This document shows, one piece after another, positions 43,824 to 54,177 of a DNA stretch of 64,000 nucleotides. Numbering within the stretch: the stretch's first letter is position 1; each line of letters starts with the position of its first letter. The translations under genes and the position numbers were made by a program. The stretch lies in contig NZ_JAMOKX010000004.1 in the NCBI RefSeq assembly GCF_023646285.1, forward strand, positions 124,001 through 188,000. The letters run 5' to 3'. The DNA is from Helicobacter colisuis (GTDB lineage: Bacteria; Campylobacterota; Campylobacteria; Campylobacterales; Helicobacteraceae). The notes below the pieces were generated by a model. The model was not told the origin of the DNA. It saw only the letters and a list, made by a program, of their open reading frames with translations, and did no database searches.

Positions 43824-44912
43824 ATGAGAGAAGATTTAGCGGGAGCAAATTTACCCAACTTTGAAACTGGCGGAATCGAAGAGAGAACTTCAAGCTTTGA
43901 TTCTATTCCTTCTTTTGATTCAACTAGCACTATCCAAAGCCAAGAAGAATCCAAACCCGCTAATGATGATTCAATAGAATCTTATGGAATGCATATTATC
44001 CAGACTATGGTGGCAAATGGCGTTCCGCCAACACCTTATAACTACAAAATTTATTTTGAAAAGCTTTTGGAGAACAAATCTCAAGATTTCAAAAACAGCG
44101 CTATACAATTTCTCCAAACAGAATTAATCCCTTCTGAAAAGCAAGCATCGCTAGAAAACAAAGTGCTTAAAGCTCAAAGCAGAATGATTAATACACTCCG
44201 TCTTGTTAGCGCACTTTTTAGCAATTTTCAACTGCTTCAAAATATTCTCAAAAAACACGAAAAAGAGATTGATTCTGTCCAAAATGCTAATATTTTACAA
44301 AATATTATCACTCTTTTTGAAAGAGAACTCAAGAAAATTGGCGAGATCTCAACCAAGCAGCTAAAAGATATTAAAACAGCTTATGATCAAACCACCAATG
44401 TAATAGAAGATATTACCCAAGAGATTATTTGCGATAGTCGCTACAATATCTATAATCAACGCTTTTTAGAAAATAAGATTCAGAAGGAATGTCAAGACTC
44501 AGCCATAGACAAACACAAATCCTCTCTTCTTTTACTCAAAATCACAAAAAATCTAGAAAAAAAGGTTACCTCAGAAAAAAATGCAGTTTTAATTAATAAA
44601 ACTATCACAAAAATACTCCAAAAAACCGCAAACCGCAGCGACATACTTGCCTATTATGGAGAGGGCATATTTGGTATTTTGCTCAATCACAGGGACAAAG
44701 AAAGCGCTAAGCGTTTTGCTAATAATCTTTCTGAAAAAGTTGTGGAGACCAATGTTTATCTTGGCGATGAAGAGTTATCTTTAAGTATTTGCAGTGGAAT
44801 TTGCGAAATTGATGAGCAATCAAAGGCAAGAGAAATCCTTAAAAATACTCTTGAAGCTCTCAAGAAAGCCTCAAATAGTAATCTTTCGTTTGTTGTTTAT
44901 GGAGAAAAATAA
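43824..44912 (+). CDS. GGDEF-like protein with degenerate active site
   Basis: 362 residues. A Ser/Asp-rich N-terminus, a helical middle (about 60-190), and a C-terminal domain with the length and pattern of a diguanylate cyclase ([14 protein letters not shown] and later [14 protein letters not shown]). The GGDEF signature is replaced by YGEGIF, so catalysis of c-di-GMP synthesis is unlikely. It may bind nucleotide or a partner protein. It overlaps def by one base and sits in an operon with clpP. Confidence 0.7.
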   Translation: MREDLAGANLPNFETGGIEERTSSFDSIPSFDSTSTIQSQEESKPANDDSIESYGMHIIQTMVANGVPPTPYNYKIYFEKLLENKSQDFKNSAIQFLQTELIPSEKQASLENKVLKAQSRMINTLRLVSALFSNFQLLQNILKKHEKEIDSVQNANILQNIITLFERELKKIGEISTKQLKDIKTAYDQTTNVIEDITQEIICDSRYNIYNQRFLENKIQKECQDSAIDKHKSSLLLLKITKNLEKKVTSEKNAVLINKTITKILQKTANRSDILAYYGEGIFGILLNHRDKESAKRFANNLSEKVVETNVYLGDEELSLSICSGICEIDEQSKAREILKNTLEALKKASNSNLSFVVYGEK

Positions 44913-45418
44913 TGTTAGAAGTCATCACTTACCCAAATCCTATTTTGCGACAAATCTCCAAACCCATTGAAGTATTTGATAAATCATTGCACGATCTTTT
45001 AGATGCAATGTATGAAGTTATGCTTCAAAAAAATGGAGTTGGAATTTCTGCAATCCAAGTTGCCAAACCCATTCGCGCATTACTTATTTGTTTGCCCGAT
45101 GAAGAGGGAAATCAACACAAAGAAGATTTATTAGAAATCATCAATCCGCAAATCTTGGAAAAAGATGGCGAAATTTTGTTTAATGAAGGCTGTTTAAGTG
45201 TTCCTGAATTTTATGAAGAGGTAAAACGCGCTTCTTCTTTAAAAGTGGCTTATCAAGACCGCTATGGGAATCCAAAAGAATTAGAAGCCAAAGATTACTT
45301 AGCAGTTGCCTTGCAACATGAGATTGATCATTTAAATGGCATTTTATTTATTGACAAACTCTCCATTCTTAAGCGCAAAAAATTTGAAAAAGAATTAAAA
45401 CATAAAAGGAAAGGATAA
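44912..45418 (+). CDS. def: Peptide deformylase
   Basis: 168 residues. Three motifs: [11 protein letters not shown] (GxGxAAxQ with a substitution), EGCLSVPEF, and [10 protein letters not shown] (metal-binding HExxH as QHEIDH). Removes the N-formyl group from nascent proteins. The first motif has Ser-Ala-Ile in place of Ala-Ala-Pro or similar. Two bases before comM. Confidence 0.94.
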   Translation: MLEVITYPNPILRQISKPIEVFDKSLHDLLDAMYEVMLQKNGVGISAIQVAKPIRALLICLPDEEGNQHKEDLLEIINPQILEKDGEILFNEGCLSVPEFYEEVKRASSLKVAYQDRYGNPKELEAKDYLAVALQHEIDHLNGILFIDKLSILKRKKFEKELKHKRKG

Positions 45419-45420
45419 AA

Positions 45421-46938
45421 ATGGCTCTAAACCTTCTTTATTGCGCCGCTCAAGAAGGTTTAGAAGCTAGAGAAGTGGAGGTAGAAGTAAGCTTTACAAA
45501 AGCGCTTCCCTCTTTTCAAATCACCGGATTAGCAGGTAATGCAATCCAAGAATCACGCCAAAGAATTCAATCTTCCCTGCTTTTTAGTGATTTCAAATTT
45601 CCTCCTTTAAAAATAAGTGTCAATCTCTCCCCATCAGATCTTCCCAAACAAGGTAGCTTTTATGATTTACCTATTGCACTTTTGATAGCACTTTATGGTC
45701 ATTGCGATTTAGAATTTGACAATAAAGAGCCTCAAAAATATTTTGCCTTTGGAGAATTGGGGCTTGATGGAAGAGTTAAAGATACTCCTTCTATTTATCC
45801 TCTACTTTTTTCTCTTTTAAGTCGTCAAGAAAATCAAGATGGTATTTTCATACTTCCCAAAAGCGCAAAAGGTTTTTACTCCACACTGCCTAATTTAAAA
45901 GCTTATTTTGTAGAAACACTTAAAGAAGCCATTGAAATTTTAAAATACCCTCCACCTTTAGAATCTACAATAACCAATCTGCCCTTTGACTATGAAATAA
46001 TCAATGATGAAAAATATTATTTAAACACCCATTTTCCGTTAGATTTTAAAGACATTATCGGGCAAGAAAGAGCCAAAAGAGCAGCACTTATAGCCGCTTG
46101 TGGATTCCATAATATTTTGTTTGAAGGTAGCGCTGGAAGTGGAAAAAGTATGATAGCCTCTAGAATCCCCTATATTCTACCTCCTCTTAAACTTTCTGAA
46201 ATCCTGCAACTTGCTTCCACAACTCTAAAACTTTCTGCACAGCGCCCCTTTAGAAATCCACATAATAGCGCCACAAAAGCAGCAATTCTTGGAAGTGCCG
46301 TTGGGCAGAATATCAAATATGGAGAAATTAGTCTTGCACATCTTGGAGTTTTGTTTTTTGATGAATTGCCCCACTTCCCAAAAAATACTTTAGAATCACT
46401 ACGAGAGCCTTTGGAAAATCACCATTTTACTATCTCGCGCCTCCAAGCAAAAATTACCTGCCCCACAGATTTTATGTTTATTGGAGCAATGAATCCCTGT
46501 CCTTGTGGAAATTTGTTAAGCGTTTCAAAAGAATGTCGCTGCAACCAAAAAGAAATCAACACCTATAGAAATAAGATTTCTGATCCTTTTTGGGATAGAT
46601 TAGATTTATTTGTAGCTATGCAAGAGAGCGCACACACCAAGCACACCATAACTTCAAAAGAAATGCATACTCAAGTTTTAAATGCCTTTAGATTTCAAAA
46701 AACACGCAACCAAAAATGCTTCAATGCAAGATTAGAGGGGGAGAATCTAAAAGATTTTTGTGCTTTAGGCAATCAAGAACAAGAAATCTTGGAGTTAGCT
46801 AAAGATCGCTTTTCTCTCTCTTATAGGGCGATAAATAAAATATTAAGAACTGCAAGAAGTATCGCTGATTTAGCTCTAAGCGAAAAAATTTCAAAAGAAC
46901 ATTTACTGGAGGCTTTAAGCTATCGCAAAGCTTCCTAA
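45421..46938 (+). CDS. comM: ComM/YifB-family AAA+ Mg-chelatase-like protein
   Basis: 505 residues. N-terminal Lon-like domain (SFQITGLAGNAIQESRQRI region), AAA+ core with Walker A GSAGSGKSM and Walker B LFFDELPHFP, four-cysteine region CPCGNLLSVSKECRC, and the Mg-chelatase C-terminal. ComM is a branch-migration helicase that aids natural transformation. Fits the comEA-like gene just downstream. Confidence 0.92.
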   Translation: MALNLLYCAAQEGLEAREVEVEVSFTKALPSFQITGLAGNAIQESRQRIQSSLLFSDFKFPPLKISVNLSPSDLPKQGSFYDLPIALLIALYGHCDLEFDNKEPQKYFAFGELGLDGRVKDTPSIYPLLFSLLSRQENQDGIFILPKSAKGFYSTLPNLKAYFVETLKEAIEILKYPPPLESTITNLPFDYEIINDEKYYLNTHFPLDFKDIIGQERAKRAALIAACGFHNILFEGSAGSGKSMIASRIPYILPPLKLSEILQLASTTLKLSAQRPFRNPHNSATKAAILGSAVGQNIKYGEISLAHLGVLFFDELPHFPKNTLESLREPLENHHFTISRLQAKITCPTDFMFIGAMNPCPCGNLLSVSKECRCNQKEINTYRNKISDPFWDRLDLFVAMQESAHTKHTITSKEMHTQVLNAFRFQKTRNQKCFNARLEGENLKDFCALGNQEQEILELAKDRFSLSYRAINKILRTARSIADLALSEKISKEHLLEALSYRKAS

Positions 46939-47051
46939 TTTGTTACAAAAATTCACATATTAAATAAACCTATAATTTTTTTCTTAAAAAATAAAAATAT
47001 ATTTAACTTTTCTGTTAAGATTAAAGTATATTTTAAATTTTAGGAGAAAAA

Positions 47052-47303
47052 ATGAAACTACTTGTTGCACTCTTTTTGGCTCTATCTTTTTTATTTGGAG
47101 CTGTTGATTTAAATAAAGCAAGCAAAGAGGAGCTTATGAGCATCAAAGGAATCGGTGAAGCAAAAGCACAAGCTATTATTGATTATCGTGAAAAAACGCC
47201 TTTTTATTCTATTGATGATCTAGAAAATGTCAAAGGATTTGGAGCAAAAACGATTCAAAAAATTCGCAAGGAACTCGTAGTAGAGACAGCTAAAGAACAA
47301 TAA
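47052..47303 (+). CDS. ComEA-like helix-hairpin-helix DNA-binding protein
   Basis: 83 residues: signal peptide (about 1-17) then a double helix-hairpin-helix (LNKASKEELMSIKGIGEAKA, then VKGFGAKTIQKIRKEL). A secreted HhH protein of this size binds incoming DNA in the periplasm during transformation in Campylobacter relatives. Separated from comM by 113 AT-rich bases with its own likely promoter. Confidence 0.85.
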   Translation: MKLLVALFLALSFLFGAVDLNKASKEELMSIKGIGEAKAQAIIDYREKTPFYSIDDLENVKGFGAKTIQKIRKELVVETAKEQ

Positions 47304-47368
47304 GCTAAAAGAATCTCAATTAAGATTTATCAAAGTTTCTACTAAGTTTGCAAAGAATATAATTTTAA

Positions 47369-48424
<1,056 letters not shown>

Positions 48425-48432
48425 TTTTAAGC

Positions 48433-48463
48433 AAAACTCCCAAAATTTCTAATTGGGAGTTTT
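48433..48463 (+). terminator. Terminator of ilvC
   Basis: Eleven-base stem AAAACTCCCAA / TTGGGAGTTTT with a nine-base loop and a T-rich 3' side, eight bases after the ilvC stop. Could serve the convergent cgb as well. Confidence 0.85.
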
Positions 48464-48516
48464 ATATTTCAAAGAAGCAAACTTTCTAACTTTTTATACA
48501 AATTCCACCTGTGGCT

Positions 48517-48954
48517 TTATTTTTGTGCTTTATATATTTCTTCTTCTATATGAATATAAAAATCTGCAATTTCGCCATAAGCTTTTCCCCAAGCCTCAAT
48601 TACCTCATCATTAGCAACTTCACCTAACACCTCTTTGATAGCCACTAGCAAACACTCCCCCACAAGCGGATAATGTTCGGGCAAAACATTTAAACTCACA
48701 TGAGTTTTTCCAATAGCTTCTACAGAACGACGAATCTTTTCTAGATCATCAATATTACTAGCCGCATTTAAAATCGCCATTGCCAAAGCCTTGGGTTGTT
48801 TTCCATTTTTTTGTTTTTCCATATCAAACATTCCTTGCACTTGTGGATAACGACCAAAAAGCTCACGATAAAAAACTTTTGTAATATCCTCTCCATATTG
48901 TTTGAGTGCCGGAATCGTGCTTTTTACAATCTCTTTAGTGTGTAAATCTAACAT
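48517..48954 (-). CDS. cgb: Single-domain haemoglobin (Cgb-like)
   Basis: 145 residues of the bacterial/flavohaemoglobin globin type without a reductase. Typical segments are YRELFGRYPQVQGMFDM, the region AIGKTHVSLNVLPEHYPLVGECLL (pieces KTHVSLNVLPEHY, proximal His) and EAWGKAYGEIADFYI. In Campylobacter jejuni Cgb detoxifies NO as a dioxygenase and is induced via NssR; it also lies beside the nik genes there. The promoter carries the TTAAC-N4-ATCAA box. Confidence 0.93.
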   Translation of the reverse strand: MLDLHTKEIVKSTIPALKQYGEDITKVFYRELFGRYPQVQGMFDMEKQKNGKQPKALAMAILNAASNIDDLEKIRRSVEAIGKTHVSLNVLPEHYPLVGECLLVAIKEVLGEVANDEVIEAWGKAYGEIADFYIHIEEEIYKAQK

Positions 48955-48986
48955 TATTTAACCTTTTATAGTGAATTAAAATCAGC

Positions 48987-48992
48987 ATTGTA
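48987..48992 (-). promoter_or_regulatory. -10 hexamer TACAAT of cgb
   Basis: On the minus strand TACAAT lies 33 bases before the cgb ATG. Its last base (48987) is 34.5 bases from the centre of the upstream box, exactly as at the ctb unit. Confidence 0.6.
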
Positions 48993-49014
48993 AGAAAAAA
49001 TCAAAATAAAAAAA

Positions 49015-49028
49015 TTGATTTATGTTAA
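49015..49028 (-). promoter_or_regulatory. FNR/NssR-like operator TTAAC-N4-ATCAA of cgb
   Basis: On the cgb coding strand it reads TTAACATAAATCAA, in the same orientation relative to the globin as the box at 20677-20690. It lies near -41.5 for a start at about 48980. The Campylobacter NssR sites are described as TTAAC-N4-GTTAA near -41.5, so both half-site and position fit. Confidence 0.7.
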
Positions 49029-49089
49029 TTTTAGCAAATCTCAAATAATCAAAAAAGATAAAAAAATCAAACCATTAAGGTTTTTGTTG

Positions 49090-49095
49090 TATAAT
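49090..49095 (+). promoter_or_regulatory. -10 hexamer TATAAT of the nik operon
   Basis: A perfect TATAAT preceded by TTGTTG lies about 35 bases upstream of the proposed nikA start. AATAATA at 49103-49109 overlaps the probable start of transcription and could be part of a metal regulator site, but spacing does not match the NikR consensus. Confidence 0.5.
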
Positions 49096-49130
49096 TTCAA
49101 GCAATAATATCGGTTACCTAGGGGCGAAAT

Positions 49131-50648
49131 ATCAAAAATTTCTTTTTTTATTTTCTAAAATTTTTCCCTTTTTTGTTGCTTTCTCCACTTTTTGGGCGCG
49201 AAATTACAAGTGCTTGGGCGGTAAATGCTGGGAATCTCAATCCGCATCTCTATTCACCCAATCAAATGTATGCCCAAATTATGCTTTATCAATCTTTAGT
49301 ACGTTTTGATGGTGAAAAGTTTATAGGCGAAGTTGCTAAATCCTGGGAAGTCTCTAAAGATGGCAAAACTTACACTTTTTTTCTCAAAGACAACCTCGTA
49401 TTTTCTGATGGTAGTCCGCTTGATGCCTATGCAATAGAGATAAATTTCAAAGCCATTTTAGAGAATAAAACACGACATTTGTGGCTTGGAATCACACAAA
49501 AAATTGCCTATGCCAAAGCACTTGATTCCAAAACTTTTGAACTCAAACTCACAACTCCCTATACTGCCACTCTAAACGAGCTTAGTCTCCCACGCCCTTT
49601 TAGATTTATCGCACCAAGTGCAATGATCAATAATTCAACCAAAAATGGCATAAAAGCTCCCATTGGAAGTGGTGCTTGGGTGTTAAAAGAAAGTAAATTA
49701 GGATCTTATGATATTTTTGCTCCAAACCCTCATTTTCAAGGCAAGAAACCTGAAATTTCAAAACTCACAATGAAAATCCTGCCCGATCCAAACTCTAGAA
49801 TCTTAGCCTTTGAAAGTGGTGCATTGGATATTTTAGTGGGCAAAGATTCACTTTCGCGTGAAAATTTCTTACGCCTTAGCAAAAACCCCAAATACCAAAC
49901 CATCACTTCTAACCCTCAAGGCACTTTTCACCTTGTTATTAATGCTAATAATCAGCGCCCCACTCACGATATTAATTTGCGTCAAGCTATATTAGAATCT
50001 ATTAATCGCCAAGTGATTTTAGAAAAGATTCTCCTTCAAATTGACAAACTAGCCTATAATCTTTTTAACCCTCAATTAGAATTTTGTAGCACACAGCCAC
50101 AAACTCCCACTTTTAACCCAAAAAGCGCTCAAGACCACCTCCTAAAAAGCACCTACATGCAAGAAGCCCTTAATCTTGTCTATATCGCAAACAATCCCGT
50201 TCAAAAAACAATTGCCGAAGCTATTCAAAATGATTTAAACAAAATTGGAATCAAAATCAAGCTCAATGCCACAGAGCCAATTTACTTTTTCCAAAGACAA
50301 AAAAATGGTAATTTTGACTTGATCTTTAATGAAACTTGGGGGAATCCTTATGACCCACATTCTTTTATTGCTTCAATGTTAGCCCCATCTCACGCCGATT
50401 TTGCTGCACAAAAAGACTTAAATTCGCGCAAAGAAATAGAAGCACTTATCAATACTATCCTTAACCAAACTAATCCCAAGATTCTCCAAACAAACTACAC
50501 GAAATTATTTAATCTCTTACACCAAAGTGCGATTTATCTCCCTTTTAGCCATGGAGTAGTGCTTGGAATTTACAACAAAGAGCGCATCAAGTCTTATCAA
50601 ATGGGTGCTATGGAAACAGAATTTCTATTTGAAAATATGGAATTTTAA
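49131..50648 (+). CDS. nikA: Nickel ABC transporter substrate-binding protein NikA/NikZ
   Basis: About 505 residues of the SBP_bac_5 family. The mature N-terminus (SAWAVNAGNLNPHLYSPNQM read as SAWAVNAGNLNPH, YSPNQM) is that of nickel-binding NikA. The following genes complete a nikABCDE set, as in the Campylobacter nikZYXWV operon. TTG 49173 would cut off the basic part of the signal peptide; in frame upstream, ATC 49131 gives IKNFFFFYFLKFFPFLLL, a proper signal, six bases after AGGGG. No ATG is available. Nickel would serve hydrogenase or urease. Confidence 0.87.
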   Translation: MKNFFFYFLKFFPFLLLSPLFGREITSAWAVNAGNLNPHLYSPNQMYAQIMLYQSLVRFDGEKFIGEVAKSWEVSKDGKTYTFFLKDNLVFSDGSPLDAYAIEINFKAILENKTRHLWLGITQKIAYAKALDSKTFELKLTTPYTATLNELSLPRPFRFIAPSAMINNSTKNGIKAPIGSGAWVLKESKLGSYDIFAPNPHFQGKKPEISKLTMKILPDPNSRILAFESGALDILVGKDSLSRENFLRLSKNPKYQTITSNPQGTFHLVINANNQRPTHDINLRQAILESINRQVILEKILLQIDKLAYNLFNPQLEFCSTQPQTPTFNPKSAQDHLLKSTYMQEALNLVYIANNPVQKTIAEAIQNDLNKIGIKIKLNATEPIYFFQRQKNGNFDLIFNETWGNPYDPHSFIASMLAPSHADFAAQKDLNSRKEIEALINTILNQTNPKILQTNYTKLFNLLHQSAIYLPFSHGVVLGIYNKERIKSYQMGAMETEFLFENMEF

Positions 50649-51580
50649 TGCTTCTATTTCTTTGCAAAAGAATCCTACTTTTAATCCCCATTTTGTTAGC
50701 CGTTTCCTTTATTGTTTTTGGGATCTTGCGCTTAAGTCCTATTGATCCTGCTTTTGCCTACCTTACACAATCCCAGATTCCACCCACCAAAGAAGCCCTA
50801 GAAGCCACTCGAATCGAGCTTGGCTTAAATCTACCTTTCTTTGAGCAATATTTTCTTTGGCTAAAAAATCTCTTAAACTTAGATTTTGGAATCTCCTATG
50901 TTACCAAACGCCCCGTGCTAGAAGACATTCTATATTATCTCCCCACTACTCTAAATTTAGCTTTGCTTTCTATGCTTGTTGTAATATTTTTTGGGGTTTT
51001 CTTAGGTATGCTTGGCGCAGTCAAAAAAGGAAGTTGGGTAGATAAAAGCTTGAGTATTTTTGCTTTTTTTGGCGTATCAATACCAAGCTTTTGGTTTGGA
51101 TTTTTGCTAATCTATCTCTTTACTTTAAAGCTAGGGATTCTCTCTCCCTATGATGATTTTTCACTCAAAAGTTATATTCTCCCTGTCATTACCCTAAGCC
51201 TAATGTCTATTGCCATTAATATGCGCTTAGTGCGTGTAAGCTATCTAGAGCACCAAAGCCAAAGAAGCGTGTTATATGCTTATGCGAGAAATCTACCTAA
51301 ACAAACCATTCAAAAACACATCTTAAAAAATTCTCTACTCCCTATTGTTACTTCCTTGGGTATGCACTTTGGAGAGATTTTAGGTGGAGCAGTGGTTGTG
51401 GAGATTCTCTTTGGTTTGCCAGGCTTTGGACGATATGCAGTGAGTGCAATTTACAGCCACGATTACCCAGTGATTCAAGCCTTTATGATTGTTATGGTGG
51501 TTATTTTTGTATTTTTAAATCTCTTAGTAGATATTCTCCTTGCCTATCTTAATCCAAAAATCCGCTATGAGAATGCCTAA
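50648..51580 (+). CDS. nikB: Nickel ABC transporter permease NikB
   Basis: 310 residues, six transmembrane helices, DppB/NikB type (LLIPILLAVSFIVFGI at the N-terminus; the EAA-like loop YAYARNLPKQTIQKHILKNSL; GLPGFGRYAVSAI). Overlaps nikA by one base (TAATG) and nikC likewise. Forms the inner-membrane channel with NikC. Confidence 0.9.
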   Translation: MLLFLCKRILLLIPILLAVSFIVFGILRLSPIDPAFAYLTQSQIPPTKEALEATRIELGLNLPFFEQYFLWLKNLLNLDFGISYVTKRPVLEDILYYLPTTLNLALLSMLVVIFFGVFLGMLGAVKKGSWVDKSLSIFAFFGVSIPSFWFGFLLIYLFTLKLGILSPYDDFSLKSYILPVITLSLMSIAINMRLVRVSYLEHQSQRSVLYAYARNLPKQTIQKHILKNSLLPIVTSLGMHFGEILGGAVVVEILFGLPGFGRYAVSAIYSHDYPVIQAFMIVMVVIFVFLNLLVDILLAYLNPKIRYENA

Positions 51581-52380
51581 TGCGCTTAAAAATTGCTCTT
51601 TTTCTTGCTTTGTGTTGGATTTTTGTTGCTCTCTTTGCGCCTTGGATTTTTCCTTATGACCCTACTCTTGGAGATTTAGAGCAGAAATTCCTATCTCCTT
51701 CTGCGCAACATTGGCTAGGCACAGATCATTTAGGTAGAGATATTTTAAGCCGTTTGGGCTATGGAGCTAGAATCTCCCTTTTTAGTGTTTTTGTGATTTC
51801 TTTACTAATTGCTTTGAGTTCTTTTATTATTGGTATTATTGCTGGATATAAGGGTGGTTTTATTGATAGCGTTTTAATGCGGATTTGCGATGTATTTTTG
51901 ACTTTTCCTACTTTTATTTTAGCGCTTTTTTTCATTGCCATTTTTGGGGTTGGAATCACCAATGTTATTTTAGCCATTGTGCTTACACATTGGGCTTGGT
52001 ATGCTAGAATGATAAGAAGTATCACGCTTGAAGCAAAAACCCAAAACCATATTCAAGCTGCCAAAATGCTTGGAGGTAATGATTTTATGATTATCATAAA
52101 ACACATTTTGCCTGTGGTATTTTTACAAATGATTATTCTTATTACACTTGATTTTGGGCATATGCTTTTACATATTTCAGGACTTTCTTTTTTGGGACTT
52201 GGTGTGCAAGCGCCTATGCCTGAATGGGGAGTGATGATTCAAGATTCTGCGCCTTATATTATGGAACATCCTATTTTAATGCTTTATCCAGGGCTTTGCA
52301 TTTTTATTTCTGTGGCTATTTTTAACACTTTAGGGGAAGCCTTAAGAGATAAATATTCGCTCCAAATGGAAAAACAATGA
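51580..52380 (+). CDS. nikC: Nickel ABC transporter permease NikC
   Basis: 266 residues, DppC/NikC type: N-terminal helix, HWLGTDHLGRDILSRL motif (as GTDHLGRDIL), then five helices and LSFLGLGVQAPMPEWG. Overlaps nikB by one base and nikD by four. Confidence 0.9.
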   Translation: MRLKIALFLALCWIFVALFAPWIFPYDPTLGDLEQKFLSPSAQHWLGTDHLGRDILSRLGYGARISLFSVFVISLLIALSSFIIGIIAGYKGGFIDSVLMRICDVFLTFPTFILALFFIAIFGVGITNVILAIVLTHWAWYARMIRSITLEAKTQNHIQAAKMLGGNDFMIIIKHILPVVFLQMIILITLDFGHMLLHISGLSFLGLGVQAPMPEWGVMIQDSAPYIMEHPILMLYPGLCIFISVAIFNTLGEALRDKYSLQMEKQ

Positions 52381-53108
52381 TAAGACTTCAAGATTTTAAC
52401 CTTTTTTCTAACAAAAAACAAATATTGCACCACCTAAATCTAAATCTCAAAAATAACCAAAGAGTCGCTCTCTTAGGCGAGAGTGGAAGCGGAAAAAGTC
52501 TTCTAGCAAGGGCTATTTTGGGACTTTTACCCCAAGACTTTACAAGCTCTGGCACTCTCCAAAGTGATGAAAAATTTGGAGTAATTTTGCAAAATCCTGC
52601 AAGTTGCTTTGATTCAATTTTTACTTTAAGGCAACATTTTTTAGAAACACTCAAAGCTCACCATCTAAGCGCTTTAAAAGAAGATTCTTGGGGGCTAAAG
52701 GAGGTGGGATTAACTCAAGATATTTTAGATTCTTATCCTTTTGAACTAAGTGGCGGAACACTTCAGCGACTAATGATTGCACTTAGTATTTGCATTCAAC
52801 CTAGCTTTATTATCGCAGATGAAATGACGAGCAATTTAGACTGCTTAGGCACACTGAAAATCTCTAGTCTCTTGCTTTCTTTGCAAAAAAAAATGGGTTT
52901 TGGACTGCTTTTTATCACTCATGACCTTTCATTAGCAGCCAAAATGGCAGAAACAATCATCGTGCTTCATCAAGGAACAATTATTGAACAAGGGCATAAG
53001 AATCAAATTTTAACCAACCCAAAGCACCAAAAAACACAAGAGTTGCTAAGAGAGAATCAAAAACTTCTAAACACACCTTGGGGGGATTTTCGTGGAAAAA
53101 TTACTTGA
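52377..53108 (+). CDS. nikD: Nickel ABC transporter ATPase NikD
   Basis: 243 residues. Walker A GESGSGKS, signature ELSGGTLQRL, Walker B IIADEMTSNLD, H-loop ITHDLS. Dpp/Opp/Nik family but shorter than peptide-transporter ATPases, which have a C-terminal extension. Overlaps nikE by 17 bases. Confidence 0.9.
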   Translation: MIRLQDFNLFSNKKQILHHLNLNLKNNQRVALLGESGSGKSLLARAILGLLPQDFTSSGTLQSDEKFGVILQNPASCFDSIFTLRQHFLETLKAHHLSALKEDSWGLKEVGLTQDILDSYPFELSGGTLQRLMIALSICIQPSFIIADEMTSNLDCLGTLKISSLLLSLQKKMGFGLLFITHDLSLAAKMAETIIVLHQGTIIEQGHKNQILTNPKHQKTQELLRENQKLLNTPWGDFRGKIT

Positions 53109-53889
53109 AGTCAAAAACCTAACTCAAAGCTACAAAAAAGGGAATTTTTTTTCTCAATCAAAACAAGAGGTGATTTTAGAAAATATTAACTTCTCGCTGA
53201 CACAAGGAAAGAATCTAGGCATATTAGGCGAAAATGGTGCTGGAAAATCAAGCTTGGTGAGAATCTTGCTAGGATTGGAAAAGGCTAAGAGCGGAGAAGT
53301 TAAGATTTTGGGCAAAAAATATTTTGAAGGTTCAGATCAAGAGATTCGCCAAAATATACAAGGTATCTTTCAAGATCCTCAAAGCTCTCTTAATCCCAGA
53401 TGGAGTGCAAGAGAATGTATTTTAGAGGGATTAAAAAATTATCATTGCATTACAAACAAAAAACAACAAAGCGAGGAATTAGCAAAGTTTGTAGAAATAA
53501 ACCCCCTTGATCTTGATAAAAAAAGTCTCTATTTTAGCGGTGGTGAGCAACAAAGAATCGCTATTGCACGCGCCATAGCCCTAAAACCTAAAATTCTCAT
53601 TTTAGATGAAGCTTTTTCTAATCTTGATGCGCATTTACAAATGCAAATGATAGAGAATCTCAAAAAAATTCAACAAGATTTCGCTCTAACTTTGATTGTT
53701 ATCTCCCATGATTTAAGGGTTATTTTGCAGTTATGTCAAGAAATTATTTTGCTTAAAAAAGGAAAAATTATATTCCAAGCCTCTAAGCAAGAAGGCATTC
53801 AAGATGCAATTTTGCGCGATAAAACGGGTGTTTTTAGAGAGTTTTTAGAAGCAAGTTTTCAAAATACCTTTTTGCAAGTGGAATTATGA
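53092..53889 (+). CDS. nikE: Nickel ABC transporter ATPase NikE
   Basis: 265 residues from GTG 53092. Walker A GENGAGKSS, Q-loop FQDPQSSLNPR, signature YFSGGEQQRIAIARAI, Walker B ILILDEAFSNLD. Second ATPase of the nickel importer. Ends 36 bases before tatA. Confidence 0.9.
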   Translation: MEKLLEVKNLTQSYKKGNFFSQSKQEVILENINFSLTQGKNLGILGENGAGKSSLVRILLGLEKAKSGEVKILGKKYFEGSDQEIRQNIQGIFQDPQSSLNPRWSARECILEGLKNYHCITNKKQQSEELAKFVEINPLDLDKKSLYFSGGEQQRIAIARAIALKPKILILDEAFSNLDAHLQMQMIENLKKIQQDFALTLIVISHDLRVILQLCQEIILLKKGKIIFQASKQEGIQDAILRDKTGVFREFLEASFQNTFLQVEL

Positions 53890-53925
53890 TATAATGAGCT
53901 CTATTTTCTAAGGCAAAGGACTAAA

Positions 53926-54174
53926 ATGGGACCAAGTGTTCAGCAATTATTAATCATTTTGTTAATTATTATTGTGTTATTTGGAGCTAAGAAGATTCCA
54001 GATTTAGCAAAGGGTTTGGGTTCAGGTATCAAGAACTTCAAAAAAGCAATCAAAGAAGATGAAGAAAATGCAGACATCAAGACTACAGAAGCCAAACCAG
54101 ACAAAATTCAAAATGATTCTAACACAAAAGAAACAACCGCTTCCACAAACCAAAACGAAACTACAAAAGTTTAA
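53926..54174 (+). CDS. tatA: Sec-independent translocase protein TatA
   Basis: 82 residues: one N-terminal transmembrane helix ([26 protein letters not shown], residues about 6-31, read as [17 protein letters not shown]) with the FGxxxxP motif, an amphipathic helix, and an acidic/Thr-rich tail. It forms the Tat pore for folded proteins, relevant to the Tat-signal binding protein at 16.3 kb. Three bases before argS. Confidence 0.94.
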   Translation: MGPSVQQLLIILLIIIVLFGAKKIPDLAKGLGSGIKNFKKAIKEDEENADIKTTEAKPDKIQNDSNTKETTASTNQNETTKV

Positions 54175-54177
54175 CAA

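Noticed and set aside
49089-49110. NikR-like half-sites TATAATT and AATAATA upstream of nikA
   Set aside because: Half-sites match the H. pylori consensus but are six bases apart instead of eleven, and TATAAT is better explained as the -10 hexamer.
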